From positions 64,501-128,500 of the forward strand of contig NC_084845.1 in the NCBI RefSeq assembly GCF_033115175.1: a stretch of 64,000 bases of DNA, written 5' to 3'. The notes below the pieces were generated by a model that searched no databases, had not been told where the DNA came from, and saw only the letters and a program-made list of their open reading frames with translations. The position numbers were made by a program, and so were the translations under genes. Below, one piece after another: positions 10,861-20,100 of the stretch. This DNA comes from Lepus europaeus. Its lineage: Eukaryota > Chordata > Mammalia > Lagomorpha > Leporidae. Each line of letters starts with the position of its first letter. Position 1 is the stretch's first letter.

Positions 10861-11175
10861 GGGCCGGCATTGTGGCGCATCAGGTTGAGCCACAACCTGC
10901 AACACCCAGCAACCCATGAGTGTCGGTTTGAGTCCCAGCTGCTCCACTTCCAATCCAGCTCCCTGGAAATGCACCAGGGAAAGCAATGGAGAATGGCCTA
11001 AGTGCTTGAGCCTCCCTCACCTGTGTGAGAGACCTGACTGGAGTTCCTGGCTGCTGGCTTTGGTCTGGCCCAGCCCTGCCAGTTGCTGCTGGGAAGTGAA
11101 CCAGCAGATGGAAGGTATCTCTTTCACTCACTCTGTAACTCTGCCTTTCAAATAACATAAATCTTTATATTAAAA
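10861..11175 (+). mobile_element. C-SINE
   Basis: Starts gggccggcattgtggcgcat and ends caaataacataaatctttat plus A tail. Confidence 0.85.
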
Positions 11176-11184
11176 AAGTATCCT

Positions 11185-11488
11185 GCCAGCGCTGCGGCTC
11201 ACTAGGCTAATCCTCCGCCTGCAGCGCCGGCACCCCGGGTTCTAGTCCCAGTTGCTCCTCTTCCAGTCCAGCTCTCTGCTGTGGCCCAGGAAGGCAGTGG
11301 AGGATGCCCCAAGTGCTTGGGCCATGCACCCACATGGGAGACCAGGAGGAGGCACCTGGCTCCTGGCTTCAGATTGGTGCAGCACCGGCTGTAGGGGCCA
11401 TTTGGGGGATGAACCAATGGAAAAAGGAAGACCTTTCTCTCTATCTCTCACTGTCTAACTCTGCCTGTCAAAATAAAAATAAATAAAA
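11185..11488 (+). mobile_element. C-SINE2
   Basis: Starts ccagcgctgcggctcactag; target duplication aaagtatcctg on both sides. Confidence 0.9.
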
Positions 11489-11572
11489 AGTATCCTGATT
11501 TTCTGGAGGTTAGGGGAAAGTGGGGATTCAAACCTGGGTCTTCGGATCCCAGAATTTGCAAGAGAGGTAGCC

Positions 11573-11755
11573 ATTTTTTTTTTAAAGATTTATTTTATTT
11601 AAAAGGCATTTAGAGAAATCTTCCAGAGCTTCTCCAGGCACATTAGCAAGGAGCTGGATCAGAAGTGGAGCAGCTGGGACTCGAACTGGTTGCCATATTG
11701 GATGTTGGTGTGCAGGCAGTAGCTTAACCCACCATGCCACATTGCCAGCCCAAGA
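11573..11755 (-). mobile_element. C-SINE, internally deleted
   Basis: taaagatttattttatttaa joins ccaggcacattagcaaggag and the reversed head ending caccatgccacattgccagc. Confidence 0.75.
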
Positions 11756-12239
11756 GGCACCACTTACAGGCAGTGTGACCTAAGGCAAGTCCCTAGAATC
11801 ACCTACCTCTCAAGCCACAATGCCGACCCCCACCCTATTCTTTAATCAATCTGCAATGCATTATTGAGCATGTGTGAGGTGAGAATCGATTCTACTCTGA
11901 GTGGGAAGCCAAGTGTTCTAATGTTTTGTGAAAGTCCACCTTGTCTTTACTGAGTCATTTTCACAGACCAAAGATCTGTTCTTGTATGGATCCACTTTGT
12001 TCACTCGTGCACCAATACTGTCTTCTCTTAGCAATTCTTTCGATTTTAGAATCATTTTACTAAATTACATGAAAAAAATTATATTTCTGATGTTTCATTT
12101 GATTTGTAAGTTAACCTGGGAGGAACTGGGGTGAGACAGACTCCTTATACTGCATTATGATCCATGAGCACAGGACACAGCTCATGAGCGCCAGGTTTGG
12201 TGTGTGTTCTGTGCTGTGATACATGCAGACTGTCACTAA
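11756..12239. other. Intergenic DNA, nothing recognised
   Basis: Ordinary AT-rich sequence without a gene or identifiable repeat. Confidence 0.4.
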
Positions 12240-12510
12240 AGGTTATTAATTATTTGAAAGGAACAGAGACAGAGATCGCTCATCCACTGGATCACTCCTC
12301 AAATACCTGTAACAGTGAAGGCTGGGCTGGGCTGGAACCAGGGTCTGGGAACTCACGGGTGGCAGAGATCCCATCGCTTGAGCCATCACCTATTGCTTCC
12401 CAGGAGGTCTATTGGGAAGACTGAATTGACAGCAGACCCAGGCCTTGAACCAGGCCCTCTGGTACATAAGCATGTGTCTTATGTCCTAATGCTGTACCAA
12501 ATGCCTGTCC
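12240..12510 (-). mobile_element. Old SINE copy
   Basis: Reversed SINE order (attatttgaaaggaacagag ... ccttgaaccaggccctctgg), strongly diverged. Confidence 0.55.
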
Positions 12511-12572
12511 CTGCCCATTGCTTCTTTCCATAGGAAGTACTGAAATCATTTTTTTGAAAACACATTCTCAGG

Positions 12573-12765
12573 GCTGGCGCTCTGGCACAGTGGGTTAAAG
12601 TCCTGGTCTGCAGTGCTGCAGGCTCTTGGCTCCTGGCTTCAGATCAGCGCAGCTCTGGCTGTTGCAATCATTTGGGGAGTGAGACAGCAGATGGAAGACA
12701 CACCCTCTCACCAGCCTCTCCATAACTCTGCATTTCAAATAAGTAAATGAATCTTAAAAAAGAAA
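12573..12765 (+). mobile_element. C-SINE, internally deleted
   Basis: Head ggctggcgctctggcacagt joins directly to the ggctcttggctcctggcttc segment and tail. Confidence 0.8.
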
Positions 12766-12782
12766 ATAGCTTCTTGTTGCAG

Positions 12783-14110
12783 GTGGGGGCTGTGGCTCAG
12801 TGGATTACATCTCTGCTGGGAAGACTACATTCCGTGTCAGAGTGCTGGTCTGTGTCCCAGTGCTCTGCTCCTGACCCAGCTTCCTCTGGTCTGTGTCCCA
12901 GCTGCTCCTGGCCCAGCTTCCTCTGGTCTGTGTCCCAGCTGCTCCTGACCCAGCTTCCTCTGGTCTGTGTCCCAGTGCTCTGCTCCTGACCCAGCTTCCT
13001 CTGGTCTGTGTCCCAGTGCTCTGCTCCTGACCCAGCTTCCTCTGGTCTGTGTCCCAGTGCTCTGCTCCTGACCCAGCTTCCTCTGGTCTGTGTCCCAGCT
13101 GCTCCTGACCCAGCTTCCTCTGGTCTGTGTCCCAGCTGCTCCTGACCCAGCTTCCTCTGGTCTGTGTCCCAGTGCTCTGCTCCTGGCCCAGCTTCCTCTG
13201 GTCTGTGTCCCAGTGCTCTGCTCCTGACCCAGCTTCCTCTGGTCTGTGTCCCAGTGCTCTCCTCCTGACCCAGCTTCCTCTGGTCTGTGTCCCAGTGCTC
13301 TGCTCCTGACCCAGCTTCCTCTGGTCTGTGTCCCAGTGCTCTGCTCCTGACCCAGCTTCCTCTGGTCTGTGTCCCAGTGCTCTGCTCCTGACCCAGCTTC
13401 CTCTGGTCTGTGTCCCAGCTGCTCCTGACCCAGCTTCCTCTGGTCTGTGTCCCAGTGCTCTGCTCCTGACCCAGCTTCCTCTGGTCTGTGTCCCAGTGCT
13501 CTGCTCCTGACCCAGCTTCCTCTGGTCTGTGTCCCAGCTGCTCCTGACCCAGCTTCCTCTGGTCTGTGTCCCAGTGCTCTGCTCCTGGCCCAGCTTCCTC
13601 TGGTCTGTGTCCCAGTGCTCTCCTCCTGACCCAGCTTCCTCTGGTCTGTGTCCCAGTGCTCTGCTCCTGACCCAGCTTCCTCTGGTCTGTGTCCCAGTGC
13701 TCTGCTCCTGACCCAGCTTCCTCTGGTCTGTGTCCCAGTGCTCTGCTCCTGACCCAGCTTCCTCTGGTCTGTGTCCCAGCTGCTCCTGACCCAGCTTCCT
13801 CTGGTCTGTGTCCCAGTGCTCTGCTCCTGACCCAGCTTCCTCTGGTCTGTGTCCCAGTGCTCTGCTCCTGACCCAGCTTCCTCTGGTCTGTGTCCCAGTG
13901 CTCTGCTTCTGATCCAGCTTCCTGCTGATGCATCCTGAGAGGCAGCAGATGATGGCTGCAGTGCTTGGGCCACCCCCACCCACATGGGAGACCTGGTTGG
14001 AGTTCCTGGTTCCTGGCTTCAGCCAGGCTTAGCCCTGGCTACTGCAGGCATTTGGGGAGTTAATCAGCAGATGGAAACTCTTTCAAGCAGTTGGTAACAA
14101 CAAACATTTT
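12783..14110 (+). repeat. C-SINE carrying an internal minisatellite (26 full units)
   Basis: The outer parts are ordinary C-SINE: the head gctgtggctcagtggatta near 12790 and the tail from ttctgatccagcttcctgct at about 13910 to 14110. Between them, 12856-13894 is a perfect-phase tandem array of 26 units of two lengths, 41 bp (cagtgctctgctcctgaccc...) and 37 bp (cagctgctcctgaccc...). I count 19 long and 7 short units, summing to 1038 bp exactly. The unit is an expansion of the SINE's own segment around 'gtcccagctgctcc...gatccagcttcc'. Rare variants (ggccc for gaccc; ctcctcc for ctgctcc) recur in the same order near 13168-13249 and 13570-13611. Confidence 0.92.
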
Positions 14111-14167
14111 AAAAAGCAATAAAGGAGTTGTTAGGGTTTCATTTCTTACTTAAACTCTAGGAGACAG

Positions 14168-14420
14168 GCTGGCATGGTACAACAGTTTAAGCTGTTGCTT
14201 GTGACATTGGCATCCCAGGAGTGCTGGTCTGAATCAATGCCCTAGGAAGGCAAATGATGGCTCAAGTACTTGGGTCCTTGCATCGACATGGGAGACCAGA
14301 AGAAGTTCCTGGCTCTTGGCTTTGGCCTGGACCCAGCCCTGGCCATTGTGGCTACTTGGGGAGTGAACCAGTGGATAGATCTCTCTCCTTCTTTGTAACT
14401 CTTTCAAATATTTAAAAAAC
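14168..14420 (+). mobile_element. C-SINE
   Basis: ggctggcatggtacaacagt at the head and ctttcaaatatttaaaaaac at the tail. Confidence 0.8.
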
Positions 14421-14454
14421 AAAAGACCTGTGTGTGTGTTAAGATACCTGTGCT

Positions 14455-14745
14455 GGGGCCAGCGTTGTAGTGTAGGGGGTAAAGCTGCTACCTGCAATGC
14501 ATCCCATGTGAATGCCACTTTGAATCCTGGCTGCTCCACCTCTGATCCCACTCCCTGCTAATGGCCTGGGAAAGGCAGCCGAGGATGGCCCAAGTGCTTG
14601 GGACCCAGAGGAAGCTCCAGGCTCCTGGCTTTAGTCTGGCCCAGCCCCAGCTGTTGCAGTCACCTGGGGAGTGAACCAGTGTATGGAAGCTTGCTCCGTC
14701 TCTCCCCTTCTTTGTAACTCTGTCAGATAAGTTTAAAAAAAAAAA
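14455..14745 (+). mobile_element. C-SINE
   Basis: gggccagcgttgtagtgtag at the head; A13 tail at about 14736. Confidence 0.8.
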
Positions 14746-14874
14746 AAATTAACAATAACAAAAGATGCCTGTGTCCTGCACTGGAGTATGTAGTGTCCAT
14801 GCCCAGCTCTGGCTCCCAAACTGAGCTATTTATCACAACACTGACACACATCAGGGGTTTGGAAGAAACAGTGC

Positions 14875-15180
14875 AGGACCACTGCTGTGGTGCAGGATAA
14901 GCCTCCACCTGCGGTGCCAGCATCCCATATGGGCACCAGTTCCAGTCCTGGCTGCTCCTCTTCCCATTCACCATCCAGCTCTCTGCTGAGGACCTGGGAA
15001 AGCAATAGAAGATGGCCCAAGTCCTTGGGCCCCAGCAACCATGTGGGAGACCTGGAAGAAGCTCCTGGCTCCAGGCTTCGGATCAGATAACTCCGGCGTT
15101 TGTGGCTATTTGGAGAGTGAACCAGCAATGGAAGACCTTTCTGTCTCTTCCCCTCCCTTTTTTTCTTTTTTAAAAATAAA
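14875..15180 (+). mobile_element. C-SINE
   Basis: Head near ggaccactgctgtggtgcag; ends at the ctcccttttt region and aaaaataaatg. Confidence 0.75.
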
Positions 15181-15449
15181 TGACAGTGTCATACAGAAAA
15201 CGGAATTCATCTAAGCACTTAAAAACATGCTGAAATTTTAATAGCATTGGAGAATGAGGGAGTGAGAACAGCATGATTTGAAAGAACACAGCCTCCTAAG
15301 AAGTCCGTAAATGTGAAACCTGGAATGAGCACTGCTAGACACACTAGCACTATGGTCATCTTCATCTTTGTTCTCTTATATATTCCGAGTTGTTCTAAGA
15401 TAAATTACACTTAAATATGAAAAACCTCATTTAGAAGCTGTTCACTCCC

Positions 15450-16140
15450 TCAGCACAGTGCTCCCTGTCTCTAGCCTTCCACGTGGTCTAGCATATAGTG
15501 CCTTTCACACCTCCGCTCTCTGCTGGGGTGAGGGCCTGGATTTGAGCCTGTGGGTACTGCTCTGCCATCCCCAGTACCTGCTAGCATGCCCTCTTGGCAA
15601 CCCTGGAGCACATCCCAAACCCTATGGGCTAAACATAGTTAAGATAGCCTGCCTGTTATCTGATGCAATGCCTCTTACAATGTTAATATTTATTGGAAAA
15701 GTCCAGTGCATTCCAGTTAACAACAGCCTAACTGTCTATGAAGCCATTTTTCTGCTGAGTGGAGAGTCGTGTTTTCTGGCTGCCTGCCAGCCAAGGTCAT
15801 CCCAGGCCCTATGGCCTCAAAAGGTAAGATAACCTATCTGTTTTCTAATGGATCATCTCTTACAATGTCAGTATTTCTTGGAAAAGTTCAGGTGCATTCC
15901 ACAGACACAGGCTACGTTGTCGATGAAGATTTTTCTGCTGTGTGGAAATGTTTTCTGGCTGCCTGCTGCCCAAGAACATGCTTTTGTCCCTAAGTCACCC
16001 ATATAAACTGCACTTTGTATGATCCTGGATTTACCGGCGTGTCTTCAGTCTCTGCCAACCTTTGCCAGTTCTCCTCCATGGAGTTTTCCTGAGGCAGCCC
16101 CCGAAGATTCTTCACCCTAGTCCTCTGACAAGTGTTTCAC
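15450..16140 (+). mobile_element. LTR-like element with a duplicated upstream segment
   Basis: Two diverged direct copies of about 185 bp lie at about 15608-15792 and 15793-15972. Each contains tcttacaatgt, ttggaaaagt, tgcattcca, atttttctgctg and ttttctggctgcctgc. A TATA-like catataaactgc follows at about 16001. This layout suits a U3 enhancer duplication in an LTR, but I could not identify the family or the ends. Confidence 0.45.
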
Positions 16141-17168
16141 ATTGCCAAAGAGACCCTGCAGGCACAGTTAAGCTTAAGGATCTTGAGATGGGAGATCATT
16201 ATGAGATGCTAGGTAGGGCCTCAATGTAACTACCAAGGTCCCATAAGGAGGCAGGATTAGAGCCAGAGAGGAAGCCCAACAAAGACCTGACCACACAGTG
16301 CTGGCTTTGGGTATGAGCACCCTCCAGGAACTGGACAGGCAACAAGACGGGGTCTAACAGGAAAGTCATACAGTGCACTGCTGGGCCCAGGCCACCACAC
16401 AAGGCTCCAGGAGGCACACTTGTCCTGTGTGGCCCTGTTCCTTGTCCAGCCATGCTGTGAAATGAAGTCCCCTCACCACCCACCCCAGCCAGGCTCAAGA
16501 GTTCACAGGTGACTGACGAGAGCAGCCACAACAGCAAGGCAGAGCAGGAAGGCCGGCTTTACTGGGCTCAGCTGCTCTGTGGCTACAGCTGCTGGTGAGG
16601 ACAGCACATCGTTCATCTGAGCAGCTGAAGCCAGAAACAGGGATTCTTATTCAAAAACTCCCCCTTATAAAAGTTGAATTTTATAATTCAACACTCACAA
16701 GGTCTGAGGTTCCTATGGAGTGGGACAAACAGAAGCCAGCTGTGTTTTCCTGGGGTTCCTGCCACTTTCCAGGCCAAGATCTCAGGCCCAGGGCTGCAGG
16801 GTGGGCAGCAAAGGCAATTTCTCAACAGGCACCAGGGCTAGGAGGTCCCACGGCAGGGAGGACGGTCAGCCTGCAGCACGCCACGGGTGGGAGCCTGCAC
16901 TAACACGAGGTCACTGTCAGCCACTGAGTCCAACCCAGGCCTCTCCCAAGAAGGCAGGGAGCAGGTTTTTCCCTCACACCCAGAAGGCCTTTCAGGAAAG
17001 GCTGACCGTGGGGGAGGGAACCTTTTGGGACCCTGGGTTCCTTTGGTGTCCCCTGCTGACTCCAGTCTCCCACGCTGAGGCAGACAGCACGGGCTGCTGG
17101 TGCTGGGAGCTGCAGCTAGGCCCAGTGGACTCTGAGGCCCCCAAGGCAGGGCCAACCTTTTGCATGGC
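16141..17168. other. 3' flank and probable 3' UTR of ZNF446
   Basis: No repeat is obvious. The 3' UTR of ZNF446 must run leftward from 17168, but no AATAAA on the minus strand was seen here. Confidence 0.4.
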
Positions 17169-20100
17169 TCAGGGGACCTCCTGCCGGTGGCTCTTCCTGT
17201 GCATGACCAGCTGTGACTTCCAGTCAAAGCCACGGCCACAGTCACCACAGAAGTGACGCCGCTGGCCAGCATGGCTCTTGCGATGGATGACCAGCTGCGA
17301 CTTCCAGCTGAAGCTGCGCCCACACTCCTCACACATGTAGCTCCGGGGACCGGTGAGCGCGCGCCGCAGGAGGCGTGGGGCAGTGGGCTCCCGGGGAACC
17401 TGAGGCAGCTTCTCTGTGCTCTGCTCGCTGGCATGTGACCGGTGGTGGATGACAAACACCGACTTCCAGTCGAAGCTGCGGCCACACTGCTCGCACGTGT
17501 AGGGCTTCCTCTGAGGAGCACCTGGCTCTACACTGGCCCCTGGGGCTGTGGGTGGGGGGCATGCGGGGGGTGTCCCTGGGCTGGGCCCAGAGAGCTGGGT
17601 GGATGTGGTGGCCCTGGACAGGCCCTGGGGCAGCTGGGCCTCTGGGCAGCCAGGTGGATCCTCACGGAGGCTCTGGCTCTCACTTGCTAAGGGAAGGAGA
17701 AACGGGCAGAGCCAGGTGAGCCCTGGCACCTGTGATGTGGGCTTACCTCTCCTCCAGACCTGTGGAGTGGCACAGTTCCTCCCCTCCTGATGCAGGAAGG
17801 ACTGCTCACCTGGGTGGTGGCTTCCACGGACCTCTGACTCCAGGTGCTGCGGCCCAGGCTGCGACTCGGCTTGGGCCTCCGGCTGGGGAGGCGGTAATCC
17901 TGTCGGTGCAGGGTAGGAGCTGGTCAGGCACTGAGCAAGGGGCTGGCCTGAGGGAGGGTTGGGAGGGGGCTCTGATGACATGGGTGCCCCTTTGGAAGGA
18001 GGGAGGATACAGCAGGGCACAGGAAATGGCTGCACTGTGGATGCACCACCCGGCGGTGGGGGGGGGGGGGGGAGGCAGGCAGGGGCGTTCCTCACCCAGC
18101 GAGACCACAGTGCCGTACTTCTCCAGCATCACATCCCAGTACAGCTCCTTCTGCAAAGGGTCCAGCAGCCCCCACTCCTGCAGGGACGCTGCCCGTCACC
18201 ATGGGCACGTGCTGCCCACCTACTCCCACATCCTCACTCTTTACCTAAGCCTCATCTACCAAGCAAGCAGAAGGAGAAGTCAGATGGGTACTTGTGGGCG
18301 CTGGCAACATCCTTATCACACAGCAGCCCCTGCCCGCTCCATTGCTCCACTCCACATTCTGGCTCAACAACTGAAACTGCGGGTGGGCCCTGGGGGAGGC
18401 CTGGCAGGGAACGTGGCCATTGTGCCCTGGACAGTGGGTGCTGAGGGAGAGCAAAAGGCCAGGGGACGGCCACGGATCCAGTCACAGCTCTGGTTACAGG
18501 AACGTCCTTCCTGGAGGCCCAGGTTAGGAGGTGCAACAAGGCACCTGGGGCCTCACGGAAGGAGCGACAGTGGTGGCAGAGGCGGCTCAGGGGTCAGTGC
18601 TGCCGGCTCCTGTGCGCGACTTCAGCCAGGGCCTGGACAGTGAGCTTGGTGGCACCTGCACTGCCTTCACCGAGGAGTGGGACTCCCTCCCCAGGAGGTC
18701 CGCTTTTCTGCAGGTCCCAACTCCTATCACCCTGGGACCTGCTAGGTTCACAAAAATAATTCTGGAGAAACTGCAGCAGACTCAGAGGCAGCAGCCATGA
18801 GAAACCACAGCGGGGAGGGTGCTGGCCAGACGTGCAGATGCTGTGGACAGTGCAGCCTGCTCACCCCACAGCGGGGAGGGTGCTGGCCAGACGCGCAGAT
18901 ACTGCACCCTGCTCACCCCACAGCGGGGAGGGTGCTGGCCAGACGCGCAGATACTGCAGCCTGCTCACCCCACAGTGGGGAGGGTGCTGGCCAGACGTGC
19001 AGATGCTATGGACAGTGCAGCCTGCTCACCCCACAGCGGGGAGGGTGCTGGCCAGACGTGCAGATGCTATGGACAGTGCAGCCTGCTCACCCCACAGCGG
19101 GGAGGGTGCTGGCCAGACGCGCAGATATCGTGGAGGGGCAGCCTGCTCACCCCACAGTGGGGAGGGTGCTGGCCAGACGTGCAGATGCTATGGACAGTGC
19201 AGCCTGCTCACCCCACAGCGGGGAGGGTGCTGGCCAGACGTGCAGATGCTATGGACAGTGCAGCCTGCTCACCCCACAGCGGGGAGGGTGCTGGCCAGAC
19301 GCGCAGATATCGTGGAGGGGCAGCCTGCTCACCCCACAGCAGGGAGGGTGCTGGCCAGACGCGCAGATACTGCAGCCTGCTCACCCCACAGCGGGGAGGG
19401 TGCTGGCCAGACGCGCAGATATCGTGGAGGGGCAGCCTGCTCACCCCACAGCGGGGAGGGTGCTGGCCAGACGCGCAGATACTGCAGCCTGCTCACCCCA
19501 CAGCGGGGAGGGTGCTGGCCAGACGCGCAGATATCGTGGAGGGGCAGCCTGCTCACCCCACAGCGGGGAGGGTGCTGGCCAGACGTGCAGATGCTATGGA
19601 CAGTGCAGCCTGCTCACCCCACAGCGGGGAGGGTGCTGGCCAGACGCGCAGATATCGTGGAGGGGCAGCCTGCTCACCCCACAGCAGGGAGGGTGCTGGC
19701 CAGACGCGCAGATACTGCAGCCTGCTCACCCCACAGCGGGGAGGGTGCTGGCCAGACGCGCAGATATCGTGGAGGGGCAGCCTGCTCACCCCACAGCGGG
19801 GAGGGTGCTGGCCAGACGCGCAGATACTGCAGCCTGCTCACCCCACAGCGGGGAGGGTGCTGGCCAGACGCACAGATACTGCAGCCTGCTCACCCCACAG
19901 CGGGGAGGGTGCTGGCCAGACGCGCAGATGCTATGGACAGTGCAGCCTGCTCACCCCACAGCAGGGAGGGTGCTGGCCAGACGTGCAGATATTATGGAGG
20001 GGCAGCCTGCTCACCCCACAGCGGGGAGGGTGCTGGCCAGACGCGCAGATGCTATGGACAGTGCAGCCTGCTCACCCCACAGCAGGGAGGGTGCTGGCCA

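Noticed and set aside
12797-13985. Three long overlapping minus-strand reading frames of 378-392 codons
   Set aside because: They are the minisatellite read in all three frames. Units of 41 and 37 bp shift the frame at every step and simply contain no stop on that strand; there is no promoter, splice or protein similarity.
15458-15993. Short plus-strand open frames in the duplicated block
   Set aside because: They fall in the LTR-like repeat and the two copies do not preserve a common frame.
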